From Duganella sp. CF402 (lineage in GTDB: Bacteria; Pseudomonadota; Gammaproteobacteria; Burkholderiales; Burkholderiaceae_D): a stretch of DNA of 64,000 nucleotides. The stretch lies in NCBI RefSeq assembly GCF_900109645.1, contig NZ_FOBG01000007.1, positions 16,144 to 80,143 on the forward strand, in the 5' to 3' direction. The position numbers and the translations under genes were made by a program. Positions 1-8,250 of the stretch are shown piece after piece (the first letter of the stretch is position 1; each line of letters starts with the position of its first letter). Under the pieces are notes generated by a model. It saw only the letters and a program-made list of their open reading frames with translations. It was not told the DNA's origin and made no database searches.

Positions 1-1847
1 AAATGGCCTACCGCGACGGCAATGACCTGATCGCGAAGAACCAGGTGGAAGCTGGCCTGGCCAAATATCAGGAGGCGGTGAAGGCCGATCCCGGCAACGC
101 GCAATATCGCACCGCCTATATCGGTGCGCGCGACCGCGCCGTCCAGCGCTTGCTGGAAACGGCGGAGCGCGACCAGGCAGAGGGCCGCATGGCGCCGGCG
201 GAGCAGGGCTTCCGCCGTGTGCTGGCCATCGATGGCCAGAACGAGCGCGCGGTCGCCGGCTTGCGCACGCTGGAGCGTGACAGCCGTCAGGCCAGGATGC
301 TGGAAGCGGCCGCGCAGCACATCAACAAGAACGAGTTCGAGCTGGCGAAGAAAAACCTCAACGCCATCCTGACCGAATCGCCGAATCACGAAAAAGCGCG
401 CCTGATGCTGCGCGAGGCCACCGAGAAGAGCGCGCCGCCGGTGGTGGAGACCGGGCTGTCGAAGGCCTACAAGCAGCCGATCACCATCGAGTTCCGCGAC
501 GCGCCGCTGAAGCAGGTGTTCGACGTGATCGCGCGCCGCTCGGGCCTCAACTTCGTGTTCGACAAGGATGTGAAGACCGACCAGAAAACCACCGTGCTGC
601 TGAAGAACAGCACCGTCGAATCGGCGATCTACTTCCTGCTGCTGACCAATCAGCTGGAACAGCAGGTCATGGACGCCAACACCATTCTCGTGTATCCGAA
701 CGTGGCGGCCAAACTGAAGGAATACCAGGAGATGACGGTCAAGACCTTCTTCCTGGCAAACGCCGAGGCCAAGCTGGTGGCCAATACGCTCAAGACCATT
801 CTCAAGTCGCGCGATATCGTGGTGGATGAAAAGCTCAACCTCATCATCGTGCGCGATACGCCGGAAGCCATCCGCCTGGCCGAGCGTTTAATTTCGCTGC
901 AGGATGCGCCGGAGGCGGAGGTGATGCTGGAGGTGGAGATCCTGGAGGTGAAGCGTTCCAGCCTGCAGGACCTCGGCGTGGCTTGGCCCACTTCGATGGG
1001 CTTCTCGGTGCTGTCCAGTTCCAACAGCAGCCCGATTACAATCCGCGATTTGAATAACCTCAACCAGCGCACCATCGCCGTGACGGGAACGCAGCTGACC
1101 ATCAACGCCAACAAGAACGCGTCTGACTCCAACTTGCTGGCCAATCCGCGCATCCGCGTGCGTAACAAGGAGAAGGCCAAGATCGTCATCGGCGACAAGC
1201 TGCCAGTGATTACGTCTACCGTGTCGTCGGGCGTGGGCGGTTTCGCCAGCGATTCCGTGACCTATGTCGACGTCGGCCTGACGCTGAAGGCGGAGCCGAC
1301 CATCTATCTGAATAACGAAGTGGCGATACGTCTCGAACTTCAGGTCAGCAATCTGGTGAACACCATCACCACCAAGAACGGCACCACCGCCTACCAGCTG
1401 GGCACGCGCGAGGCGACCACCATGCTGCAGCTGAAGGACGGCGAGAACCAGGTGCTGGCGGGCCTGATCAACAACGAGGAACGCAATTCGTCCAACAAGG
1501 TGCCGGGTTTCAGCGAGCTGCCTATCGTTAGCCGCCTGTTTGGCAGCCAGCGTGACGACAACCAGAAGACCGAGATTGTGCTGTCGATTACGCCGCACCT
1601 GATTCGCAACCTGCAGCGTCCGGAAGCGTCGGCCTCGGAATTCTCGGCGGGCACCGAGGCGAGCTTCCGGCGCCGTCCGGACCTGACGCCGCGCGCACCG
1701 GTGGCGCCTGCCGCCGCGCAGCCGGCTCCGGCTCCGGCGCTGCCGCCAGCCGCGCAGCCGCAGGCGCCGGTGGCCCAGCCGCAAACGGTACCGCAGCCTG
1801 CGGCCGAGCCGTCGCCGCAGCCGCAACCGCAACCACTACAGCAGTAA
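1..1847 (+). CDS. Secretin (GspD/PulD-like) with N-terminal TPR region, 5' truncated
   Basis: Outer-membrane secretin that would form the exit channel of a type II secretion or type IV pilus-like machine. The frame is open from the left edge; no signal peptide is visible, so the true start lies outside the window. In order, using the first in-window ATG as residue 1: TPR-like helices (about 1-140), an STN/N0-type domain (about 158-230), one N1-type repeat (about 244-300) and a secretin domain (about 305-545) with the characteristic VPGFSELP segment near 500. The last 50 residues are Pro/Ala/Gln-rich low complexity. Two prepilin-like genes follow at 8 and 2 bases, implying one operon. The TPR fusion fits the secretins found beside GspG-like pseudopilins in betaproteobacteria. 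Which substrate or fibre it serves cannot be told from here. Confidence 0.88.
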   Translation, partial: MAYRDGNDLIAKNQVEAGLAKYQEAVKADPGNAQYRTAYIGARDRAVQRLLETAERDQAEGRMAPAEQGFRRVLAIDGQNERAVAGLRTLERDSRQARMLEAAAQHINKNEFELAKKNLNAILTESPNHEKARLMLREATEKSAPPVVETGLSKAYKQPITIEFRDAPLKQVFDVIARRSGLNFVFDKDVKTDQKTTVLLKNSTVESAIYFLLLTNQLEQQVMDANTILVYPNVAAKLKEYQEMTVKTFFLANAEAKLVANTLKTILKSRDIVVDEKLNLIIVRDTPEAIRLAERLISLQDAPEAEVMLEVEILEVKRSSLQDLGVAWPTSMGFSVLSSSNSSPITIRDLNNLNQRTIAVTGTQLTINANKNASDSNLLANPRIRVRNKEKAKIVIGDKLPVITSTVSSGVGGFASDSVTYVDVGLTLKAEPTIYLNNEVAIRLELQVSNLVNTITTKNGTTAYQLGTREATTMLQLKDGENQVLAGLINNEERNSSNKVPGFSELPIVSRLFGSQRDDNQKTEIVLSITPHLIRNLQRPEASASEFSAGTEASFRRRPDLTPRAPVAPAAAQPAPAPALPPAAQPQAPVAQPQTVPQPAAEPSPQPQPQPLQQ

Positions 1848-1854
1848 GCGGGAC

Positions 1855-2331
1855 ATGACGATGCGCGCGCGCGGTTTCACCCTGATCGAATTGCTGGTGA
1901 CGCTGGCCATCCTCGGCTTGCTGAGTGCCCTGGTGATTCCGACCGCGCAAGTGGTGGTGCAGCGCCGCCAGGAGCAGGACTTGCGCGAGGCGCTACGCGA
2001 CATCCGCCACGCGCTGGACGCCTACAAGCAAGCCTACGACCAGGGCCGCATCACCAAGACGCTGGCCGCCAGCGGCTATCCCAAGACGCTGGAACTGCTG
2101 GCCGAGGGCGTGCCGGACCTGCAAAGCCCGCGCCACACCAAAATCTACTTCCTGCGCCGCGTGCCGCGCGATCCCTTCAATACCGACGGCACGCTGGCCG
2201 ACGCGCAAACCTGGGGCAAGCGCAGCTACGCCAGCGAGCCGGACCAGCCAAGGGAAGGCGAGGACGTCTACGACGTCTACAGCCTGAGCGAAAAATCCGG
2301 CCTGAACGGCGTACCATACAAAAAGTGGTGA
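1855..2331 (+). CDS. Type II secretion-like pseudopilin (prepilin N-terminal motif)
   Basis: 158-residue pseudopilin. After a short basic leader the sequence has the type III prepilin signal RG|FTLIELL; cleavage would be after Gly7 and Glu5 of the mature protein is present. A single hydrophobic helix follows (about 8-30), then a soluble domain ending in a segment with YDVYSLSEKSGLNG that resembles the end of GspG-like proteins. Starts ATG ACG ATG 7 bases after the secretin stop; either ATG is possible. It ends in the first codons of the next pseudopilin gene, suggesting translational coupling. It probably assembles with the next two products into a pseudopilus working with the upstream secretin. 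Exact G/H/I/J assignment is not possible. Confidence 0.85.
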   Translation: MTMRARGFTLIELLVTLAILGLLSALVIPTAQVVVQRRQEQDLREALRDIRHALDAYKQAYDQGRITKTLAASGYPKTLELLAEGVPDLQSPRHTKIYFLRRVPRDPFNTDGTLADAQTWGKRSYASEPDQPREGEDVYDVYSLSEKSGLNGVPYKKW

Positions 2332-2333
2332 CC

Positions 2334-2705
2334 ATGAAACGCAAAGGATTCACGCTGATCGAATTGCTGGTGGTGCTGGGTATTGTTGCCCTGATGCTGA
2401 CGCTGGCGGTGCCGCGCTACTTCCCCAGCATCGACAAGTCGAAAGAAGTAGTGCTGGCCGATAACCTGCGCAACGTGCGGCAGGTGCTGGACCAATACTA
2501 CGGCGACACCGGCCGCTACCCGGATTCGCTGGAACAGTTGGTTGAAAAACACTACTTGCGCGCGCTGCCATACGACCCGATCACCGAAAGCGACGCCACC
2601 TGGCTCATCGTCCCGCCGGAGGACAGCACCAAGGGCGCCGTCTACAACATCCACAGCGGCGCGCCCGGCAATGATCGTAGCGGCAAGCCTTACGCCGATT
2701 GGTGA
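2334..2705 (+). CDS. GspG-like major pseudopilin
   Basis: 123-residue protein starting MKRKG|FTLIELLVV, a textbook prepilin peptidase site with mature Glu5. One N-terminal hydrophobic helix, then a compact C-terminal domain containing LRALPYDPIT and a final YNIHSG segment, both typical of GspG-type pseudopilins in which the C-terminal loop binds calcium. The ATG at 2334 puts the basic leader directly before the cleavage site; in-frame GTG codons at 2325 and 2328 would overlap the previous gene and are less likely. Part of the secretin-pseudopilin operon. Confidence 0.85.
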   Translation: MKRKGFTLIELLVVLGIVALMLTLAVPRYFPSIDKSKEVVLADNLRNVRQVLDQYYGDTGRYPDSLEQLVEKHYLRALPYDPITESDATWLIVPPEDSTKGAVYNIHSGAPGNDRSGKPYADW

Positions 2706-2706
2706 T

Positions 2707-3399
2707 ATGGCCGAAGCGTCAACATTGTGCCGTCTCCCGCACCGCAATAAACATGTGCGGGGATTTACCTACGTAAGCCTGATTATCGTGGTCGCCATCG
2801 TCGGTCTGGTGGCGGCTTCGGCCATCAAGCTGGGATCGGTATTGCAGCGCAGCAGGGCGGAGCAGGAGTTGCTCGACATCGGCGCCGCCTTCAGTGATGC
2901 CCTGAAAAGCTACGCCGATGCGACGCCGCAAGGCATGCCGCCGCAGCCGCCGTCGCTGCAAGATCTGCTGAAAGACCCCCGTTTCCCAGGCACGCGCCGC
3001 CATTTGCGCAAGATTTTTGTCGACCCCATGACTGGAAAATCGGAGTGGGGCATCGTCTACCGTGGCGATAAAATCGGAGTGTTGGCGGTGTTCAGTCTAT
3101 CCGATGCAAAACCTGTGAAAATCGGCAACTTCCCCGCACGTTATTCTGGATTTGAGGGCAAGAGTCATATTTCTGATTGGAAATTCGCGATAGAGGCTGC
3201 CGCCCCACCTGGGCAAACCGTAGCTCACTTACAACAAAATACCAGCCCGGCGCCATCGGATTCGGGTGCACCAAACATGACCGCGCCCGTGGTGCATGAG
3301 GAGGAGGCGCCAGCACCGCCGCCTCCCTCTGAAGAGCCCGCTCCTACCGCTGAACAACCACCGCCCCCGGAGCCGGAAAAACCCGCACAAAATGAGTGA
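2707..3399 (+). CDS. Atypical pseudopilin with proline-rich tail, lacking Glu5
   Basis: 230-residue protein from the ATG at 2707, two bases after the previous stop. A long 19-residue basic leader ends in HVRG|FTYVSLIIVV, so the prepilin cleavage motif is present but position 5 of the mature protein is Ser rather than Glu. A hydrophobic helix (about 20-40) is followed by a soluble domain with similarity in layout to its two neighbours, and then a tail from about residue 175 dominated by Pro, Glu and Ala. The GC content dips in the middle of the gene (about 3060-3240). Loss of Glu5 is a feature of the GspK-type tip pseudopilin, but this protein is shorter than GspK. I infer a minor, perhaps tip, pseudopilin. 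Confidence 0.75.
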   Translation: MAEASTLCRLPHRNKHVRGFTYVSLIIVVAIVGLVAASAIKLGSVLQRSRAEQELLDIGAAFSDALKSYADATPQGMPPQPPSLQDLLKDPRFPGTRRHLRKIFVDPMTGKSEWGIVYRGDKIGVLAVFSLSDAKPVKIGNFPARYSGFEGKSHISDWKFAIEAAAPPGQTVAHLQQNTSPAPSDSGAPNMTAPVVHEEEAPAPPPPSEEPAPTAEQPPPPEPEKPAQNE

Positions 3400-3482
3400 A
3401 ACGCTTGCTCAAAATGGTGCGGCGCGGACGATTTATTTTGCGATGCAAAAAATGTTACAAAATAGAAATTAAAAATAAAAAA

Positions 3483-3511
3483 TTTACAATCACAATTAAT
3501 ATGTTTATGTT
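3483..3511 (+). promoter_or_regulatory. Candidate sigma-70 promoter of the PEP-CTERM gene
   Basis: TTTACA at 3483-3488 and TATGTT at 3506-3511 are separated by 17 bases, in an AT-rich patch that contrasts with the surrounding coding DNA. The predicted leader would be about 75 bases long. Seen by eye only. Confidence 0.5.
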
Positions 3512-3592
3512 ATGATTCATCTCAGCAGTACTCCCATTAACCTCCGTGGTTGGCGCAAGGCAGCCACAATTCGTTTGATTAAGGAAAATCAT

Positions 3593-4072
3593 ATGAAATT
3601 GAAATCTCTCGCCGCAGGCGCGGTTCTGGCTGCTGCTTCCCTCAGCGCTTACGCTGGTGATCAGACCGTCAATGTGATCGCCGACGGCGCATCGCATAAC
3701 TGGGACGCATTCATCGGCGACGGCCTGCTGTCGGGTGGCTTGGACGTTATCACCTTCAGCGTGGCTACTCCAGGCACGTACGAAGTGGCAATCAGCGTGA
3801 CCGGTCAAAAACTGACCTTCGACACCTCGTCGAACCTGAACGGCATTACTGCCGACGTATGGTCGGTTGGCAAACTGCGCTTCGTCGCTTCGGAACTGAC
3901 CGGTCTGGCACCATTCGTGCTGAACCTGGGCGGCTCCGCGCTGGCTGGCGCTAGCTACACCGGTACCTACTCGGTTACCGCTGTTCCAGAGCCAACCACC
4001 TACGCCATGCTGCTGGGCGGCCTGGGCCTGGTAGGCGCGATTGCTCGCCGCAAAGCCAAAAACGCAGCCTAA
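3593..4072 (+). CDS. PEP-CTERM domain exported protein
   Basis: 159-residue exported protein. The start at 3593 follows an AAGGAAAA ribosome-binding region and gives a clean signal peptide (about 1-21, ending SLSAYA). The mature part is a small, Gly/Thr/Ser-rich, probably all-beta domain. The C-terminus carries the full PEP-CTERM sorting signal: VPEPTTYAML, a hydrophobic helix, and the basic end ARRKAKNAA. Such proteins are processed by an exosortase (EpsH/XrtA-type) and are linked to exopolysaccharide and surface matrix; no exosortase gene lies in this window. It stands alone with its own promoter and terminator, so it is probably not part of the preceding secretin operon. The specific role is unknown. 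Confidence 0.88.
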   Translation: MKLKSLAAGAVLAAASLSAYAGDQTVNVIADGASHNWDAFIGDGLLSGGLDVITFSVATPGTYEVAISVTGQKLTFDTSSNLNGITADVWSVGKLRFVASELTGLAPFVLNLGGSALAGASYTGTYSVTAVPEPTTYAMLLGGLGLVGAIARRKAKNAA

Positions 4073-4087
4073 TCGCTGTTTGCAATA

Positions 4088-4117
4088 TAAAAAACCCGCC
4101 TCGGCGGGTTTTTTTTT
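4088..4117. terminator. Rho-independent terminator between PEP-CTERM gene and murJ
   Basis: The sequence AAAAAACCCGCC-TC-GGCGGGTTTTTTTTT forms a GC-rich stem with a two-base loop region, flanked by A and T runs. It can therefore stop transcription from both the PEP-CTERM gene (+) and murJ (-), which converge here. Confidence 0.9.
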
Positions 4118-4136
4118 CGTCCTGCGTTTGCTGCGC

Positions 4137-5675
4137 TTAGCGCGCGATGCGCTTGAAGTCGCGCAGGCGGAAGCCCATGCCCAGCAGGGCGGCAAAGTAG
4201 ACCGCGCCGCACACGCCAATCAGCAGCAGCAGGGCGCCCAGGCGCAGGAAGGCATGCTGCTTGAGGCCGATCCAATCGATTTGCTGGGCGCCGAACCAGG
4301 CGGCAGCGCCCATCAGGCCGCAGGCGATCACCAGTTTCACGCAGAACATCGGCCAACCCGGTTGCGGGCGGTAGATATTCTTGCGGCGCAGGCCCCAGTA
4401 CAGCAGGGCGGCGTTCAGGCATGCTCCCATGCCGATCGACAGCGCCAGCCCGGACACCTGCAGATAGGGCACGAACAGGAAGTTCATCAGCTGGGTGGCG
4501 ATCAGCACGCCGATGGCGATGCGCACAGGGGTGCGGATATCCTGCTGCGCGTAGAACGCCGGCGCCAGCGTCTTGACCAGGATGATGCCCAGCAGGCCGA
4601 CACAGTAGGCGATCAGCGGCCGCGCCGATTGCGCCGCCGCTTCGTCGTCGAAGGCGCCGTAATGGAACAGGGCGGTGATCATCGGCTCGGCCAGCACCGC
4701 CATGCCCACCGCCGCCGGCAGCGCCAGCAGGAAGGTCAGGCGCAGGCCCCAGTCCAGCAGGCCCGAGTATTCCTGCTGGTCGCCATCGGCCTTGGCCTTG
4801 GACAGGCTAGGCAGCAGGATGGTGCCCAGCGCCACGCCCAGCATGGCGGTCGGGAATTCCATCAGGCGGTCGGCATACGACAGCCAGGAAATGCTGCCCT
4901 TGGCCAGCTGCGAGGCGATGCTGGTGTTGATCATCAGGCTGATCTGCGCTGCCGAGACGGCAAACACGGCCGGGCCCATTTTCTTCAGCACGCGGCGCAC
5001 GCCGGGATCGGACAGGCCGGCCGCCGGATTCCACGACAGCGAAGGCAGCATGCCGATGCGCACCAGCGCCGGGATCTGGATCGCCACCTGCAGCACCCCG
5101 CCCACGAACACGGCAATGGCCATCGCGTAGATCGGCTGCGCCAGGTGCTGTTGTAAAAACAGCGAGGCCAGGATGGAAGAAATATTCAGCAGTACCGGCG
5201 TGAAGGCGGGAATCTTGAACTCGCGCCAGGTATTGAGCACGCCGCCGGCCATCGCCACGAAGGCCATGAAGCTAATATAAGGGAACATCAGGCGCGTCAT
5301 CCACACCGCCGCGTCGAACTCTTTCAGCCCGCTGGCAATCGCGTAGATGAACAGCGGCGAGGCTATAATGCCGATCACCGTGACGAGCAACGTGGACCAC
5401 ACCAGCGTGTTGGCCACATGGTCGACCAGCTTCTTGCTGGCTTCCGGGCCCTGCTGGTTCTTGTATTCAGCCAGGATGGGCACGAAGGCTTGCGAGAAGG
5501 CACCCTCGGCAAACAGGCGCCGTAGCAGGTTGGGAATGCGGAAAGCGACCACGTAGGCGTCGGTCAGGGCGCTGGCGCCGAAGGCCCGTGCAATCAGGGT
5601 TTCACGCAGGAGGCCGGTGATCCGGGACAGCATGGTCATGCTGGAGATGGCGGAGAGTGTCTTAAGCAAGTTCAT
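4137..5675 (-). CDS. murJ: Lipid II flippase MurJ
   Basis: 512-residue polytopic membrane protein that moves lipid II across the inner membrane during peptidoglycan synthesis (MOP superfamily, MviN family). The start MNLLKTLSAISSMTMLSRITG and the following LLRETLIARAFG region are typical of MurJ, and the length and about 14 hydrophobic segments match the family. It is divergent from rpsT, a common arrangement in betaproteobacteria. A bidirectional terminator lies just beyond its stop. Confidence 0.95.
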   Translation of the reverse strand: MNLLKTLSAISSMTMLSRITGLLRETLIARAFGASALTDAYVVAFRIPNLLRRLFAEGAFSQAFVPILAEYKNQQGPEASKKLVDHVANTLVWSTLLVTVIGIIASPLFIYAIASGLKEFDAAVWMTRLMFPYISFMAFVAMAGGVLNTWREFKIPAFTPVLLNISSILASLFLQQHLAQPIYAMAIAVFVGGVLQVAIQIPALVRIGMLPSLSWNPAAGLSDPGVRRVLKKMGPAVFAVSAAQISLMINTSIASQLAKGSISWLSYADRLMEFPTAMLGVALGTILLPSLSKAKADGDQQEYSGLLDWGLRLTFLLALPAAVGMAVLAEPMITALFHYGAFDDEAAAQSARPLIAYCVGLLGIILVKTLAPAFYAQQDIRTPVRIAIGVLIATQLMNFLFVPYLQVSGLALSIGMGACLNAALLYWGLRRKNIYRPQPGWPMFCVKLVIACGLMGAAAWFGAQQIDWIGLKQHAFLRLGALLLLIGVCGAVYFAALLGMGFRLRDFKRIAR

Positions 5676-5690
5676 GGGACGTGATTATAG

Positions 5691-5719
5691 TTGCTCCTGC
5701 CAGTAAACATCGCTATAAT
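5691..5719 (+). promoter_or_regulatory. Candidate sigma-70 promoter of rpsT
   Basis: TTGCTC at 5691-5696 and a consensus TATAAT at 5714-5719 with a 17-base spacer. Transcription would begin near 5726, giving a leader of about 145 bases ahead of rpsT that contains the long inverted repeat annotated separately. Confidence 0.65.
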
Positions 5720-5744
5720 CACAGGCTGTACAAAATTCTGTTGC

Positions 5745-5839
5745 GCAGACATTAATGTTTGGCAGGCAGTAGTTTGACTCACATGGTTCGCTCTTATGGC
5801 AACCTAGGACGCACCTGTTTGCCAAACATTAACGTTTGC
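5745..5839 (+). promoter_or_regulatory. Long stem-loop in the rpsT leader
   Basis: The 25-base arm at 5745-5769 is matched by a reverse-complementary arm at 5815-5839. 21 of 25 positions pair perfectly, and three of the other four become G-U pairs in RNA on the + strand. The 45-base loop region lies between them. The structure ends about 31 bases before the rpsT start codon and sits downstream of the predicted promoter, so it would be in the mRNA leader. A role in S20 autoregulation or leader processing is inference. Confidence 0.55.
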
Positions 5840-5870
5840 AAACGCATCATTTACCTGTTTAGGAAATTTC

Positions 5871-6137
5871 ATGGCAAATACCGCTCAAGCGCGTAAACGC
5901 GCTCGTCAAGCAGTTAAGCAAAACGCTCACAATTCGGCTCAGCGTTCGACCCTGCGTACCGCAATCAAAGCTGTACGTAAAGCGATCCAGGCTGGCGACA
6001 AAGCTGCTGCGACCACCATCTTCCAAGCTTCGGTGTCGACCATCGACAGCATCGCTGACAAGAAGATCATCCACAAAAACAAGGCAGCTCGCCACAAGAG
6101 CCGTCTGGCCGCTGCCCTGAAAGCACTGGCCGCTTAA
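5871..6137 (+). CDS. rpsT: 30S ribosomal protein S20
   Basis: 88-residue, very basic protein beginning MANTAQARKRARQAVKQN and ending in the helical AARHKSRLAAALKAL, as expected for bS20, which binds 16S rRNA in the small subunit. Codon use is strongly biased toward preferred codons. The start follows a TTTAGGAAATTTC region, with AGGAA as the Shine-Dalgarno. Single gene with its own promoter and terminator. Confidence 0.97.
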   Translation: MANTAQARKRARQAVKQNAHNSAQRSTLRTAIKAVRKAIQAGDKAAATTIFQASVSTIDSIADKKIIHKNKAARHKSRLAAALKALAA

Positions 6138-6163
6138 TTTTCCTTTCTTAGGAAGACCAAGCA

Positions 6164-6197
6164 AAAAAGCCGCGCTGGCATTGCCAGTGCGGCTTTT
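6164..6197. terminator. Rho-independent terminator after rpsT
   Basis: AAAAAAGCCGC-GCTGGC and GCCAGTGCGGCTTTT form a stem of about 11-12 base pairs with one mismatch and an ATT loop, flanked by A and T runs. It lies between rpsT and the converging HD-GYP gene and can serve both directions. Confidence 0.85.
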
Positions 6198-6227
6198 GTC
6201 GTTGGTACGCCTGGTAAATGCGTCCGG

Positions 6228-7511
6228 CTAGAGCGGCCGCAGCCGTTCCAGCAAGTCTTGCAGCGGCTTGGAGGGCAGGCTTTGTAGCTCGGTCGCGCGG
6301 CGGTCGATCTCGATCGCCAGGTCTTGCTGCAGCCATTCGATTTCATCGAGCATGGTGCGCAGTTCCAGCAGCACCGCCGGGTCATCCTGCGCGATATACA
6401 GCATGCTCTCGCTGCGGTCCGGATCGAAACCGGCCTGCAGCACCAGCTGGCGGATGGTATTCATGCGCTCAAACAGGAAGGCCAGCGGCGAGCGGTCGGG
6501 GTCGGCCGGCGCCACCATGTGCTCGAATACGCCGCGCTGGGCGAACCAGGTGCGCAGCACGTCGGACAGGTGGGCCAGTTTGGTGGCCGCTTCCAGCTGT
6601 TCCTGTGGCGTGTGGTGCGCGTCCTCCGGCGTGACGTGGATCAGGTCGCGCAAGGCGTTGCCGGCGGCGCGGTCGAAACGGTGGTAGTGCAGGCGCGCCA
6701 GCATGTCCAGCCGTGGCAGGTCGAAGCGGCGGATCACGGTTTCCGCCACGTCGGCCACCGCCAGCAACTTGGCCAGCGGCGTGATCTTGTCGGCGCGCAG
6801 GCCGTTCGGATAACCGCTGCCGTCCAGTCGTTCATGGTGCTGCAGCACGGCGATGCGCGCCGCCGCCGGGAAATCCTTGATCGCGTTCAGCACCATGTGG
6901 CTGGCTAGCGGGTGCACGTGGACGTAGCGGCGCTCATCGGGCGTGATGGCGTGGCCGCTGTCGAGCAGGGTGGGGTCGGTGTGCATCTCGCCGAGATCGT
7001 GGCACAACGCGGCCAGCAGCAATAGCGGGCGCTCGGCCGGCGGCAAGCGCAGCCGCTGCGCCAGCGCGCAGGCGATCATGGCGGTGCGCAGCGAATGCTG
7101 GAACATGTGCGGACGCTGCTCGCGCTGCACCGTCAGCCGCATCAGCAGCGGCGCCGGCAGCTTGAGCGCGGCCAGCCCGTGCTTGATGGCCAGCGGGTCG
7201 CCGCTGCGGGTGCCGAGGCGCGAGTAGATCGGGTCGTGCTCGAGGATTTTGCCGGCTTCGATCGACAGGCTGGCGGCGTCGATGGCGCGCTCGCTGATCA
7301 GCATATTGTCGAGCGGCTCGTTGAGCTTGTGGCGCGCCAGCCGCTGGAATTGTTCTTCGCCCAGCTCGGTGCCTTTGGCCACCAGCTTCATGCCGGTGTC
7401 GCAGTAGATGTCTTCGTGGGCGGTGACCGTCTGCTGCCGGGCCAGCGCGGCCACGGCCTGCAGATAGTAGGGGCTTTCGGTGTAATCGCTGGCGCTCGAA
7501 TCGGCAGGCAT
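6228..7511 (-). CDS. HD-GYP domain protein (probable c-di-GMP phosphodiesterase)
   Basis: 427-residue cytoplasmic protein. The start at 7511 is chosen because GGAGG sits 5 bases upstream; an in-frame GTG at 7538 would put that site inside the gene. An N-terminal region of about 130 residues without a clear domain precedes an HD-GYP domain: conserved His near 138, the HD pair in CHDLGEMH (about 171-172), then HHERLDGSGYPNGL with GYP at about 233-235. HD-GYP enzymes hydrolyse cyclic di-GMP. The usual Lys after HDxG is Glu here; the metal-ligand residues I can see are kept, so activity is likely but not certain. It lies 60 bases downstream of the pseudouridine synthase gene on the same strand. 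Confidence 0.85.
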   Translation of the reverse strand: MPADSSASDYTESPYYLQAVAALARQQTVTAHEDIYCDTGMKLVAKGTELGEEQFQRLARHKLNEPLDNMLISERAIDAASLSIEAGKILEHDPIYSRLGTRSGDPLAIKHGLAALKLPAPLLMRLTVQREQRPHMFQHSLRTAMIACALAQRLRLPPAERPLLLLAALCHDLGEMHTDPTLLDSGHAITPDERRYVHVHPLASHMVLNAIKDFPAAARIAVLQHHERLDGSGYPNGLRADKITPLAKLLAVADVAETVIRRFDLPRLDMLARLHYHRFDRAAGNALRDLIHVTPEDAHHTPQEQLEAATKLAHLSDVLRTWFAQRGVFEHMVAPADPDRSPLAFLFERMNTIRQLVLQAGFDPDRSESMLYIAQDDPAVLLELRTMLDEIEWLQQDLAIEIDRRATELQSLPSKPLQDLLERLRPL

Positions 7512-7571
7512 GGCATCCTCCAGGCGTGGCGGCGCCACCTGCCTGATAATAAGGCAGATGTTGTCGAATTG

Positions 7572-8132
7572 CTAGCCGTTGAGGTCTTTGGGCGACACTT
7601 GCATCCACTCACCCGGCATCAGCGGATGGCTTGCCAGCGAGATGTTGCCGATGGCGCTGCGCACCAGCCGCAGGGTCGGCAGGCCGACCGCCGCCGTCAT
7701 GCGCCGCACCTGGCGGTTCTTACCTTCCTGTAGTGTGATGGCCAGCCAGCTGGTGGGCTGGCCGGCGCGTTCGCGGATCGGCGGATTGCGCGGCCACAGC
7801 CATTCAGGTTCGGCGATGCGCATGGCTTTGCACGGCTGGGTGATGAAATCGCCGAGGTTGAGCGGCGCTTGCAGTTTGGCTATCGCGTCGTCGTCGGGAA
7901 TGCCTTCCACCTGCACCAGATAGGTCTTGCCGGCCTTGTGGTCGGGGTGGGCGATGGCGTGTTGCAGCTTGCCGTCGTCGGTGAGCAGCATCAGGCCTTC
8001 GCTGTCGTAGTCGAGCCGGCCGGCAGGGTAGATCTTGGGGATGTTCAGGTGGTCGGCCAGCGTGGCCTTGCCATCCTGCGGGGAAAACTGGCACAGCACC
8101 TGGAAAGGCTTATTGAAGAGGATTAAGGACAT
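7572..8132 (-). CDS. rluE: 23S rRNA pseudouridine synthase, RluE type
   Basis: 186-residue RsuA/RluB/E/F-family pseudouridine synthase without an S4 domain, which fits RluE (pseudouridine 2457 of E. coli 23S rRNA). It starts MSLILFNKPFQVLCQF and has the catalytic motif AGRLDYDSEGLMLLT (catalytic Asp about residue 41), the KTYLVQVEG strand and the EGKNRQVRRM motif. Divergent from icd. The exact target nucleotide is inferred from family resemblance. Confidence 0.88.
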   Translation of the reverse strand: MSLILFNKPFQVLCQFSPQDGKATLADHLNIPKIYPAGRLDYDSEGLMLLTDDGKLQHAIAHPDHKAGKTYLVQVEGIPDDDAIAKLQAPLNLGDFITQPCKAMRIAEPEWLWPRNPPIRERAGQPTSWLAITLQEGKNRQVRRMTAAVGLPTLRLVRSAIGNISLASHPLMPGEWMQVSPKDLNG

Positions 8133-8166
8133 TATTGAAAGCTATTGTGGTGTAGTCTTGAAAACC

Positions 8167-8196
8167 TTGGCGCGCCGTTACATACTCGTGCATAAT
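8167..8196 (+). promoter_or_regulatory. Candidate sigma-70 promoter of icd
   Basis: TTGGCG (8167-8172) and CATAAT (8191-8196) are separated by 18 bases, about 55 bases before the icd start codon. An AACGGAGAA ribosome-binding site follows at about 8235. Confidence 0.5.
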
Positions 8197-8250
8197 GCGA
8201 AACACCCGTCTTATATCTTATAGAAGACTTGGACAACGGAGAACCCCACG

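Noticed and set aside
4041..5156. 371-codon + strand frame overlapping murJ
   Set aside because: Runs through the terminator and opposite to murJ; product is Gln/His/Arg-rich noise.
7511..7538. GTG at 7538 as the start of the HD-GYP gene
   Set aside because: A GGAGG site lies between it and the ATG at 7511, at proper distance for the latter.
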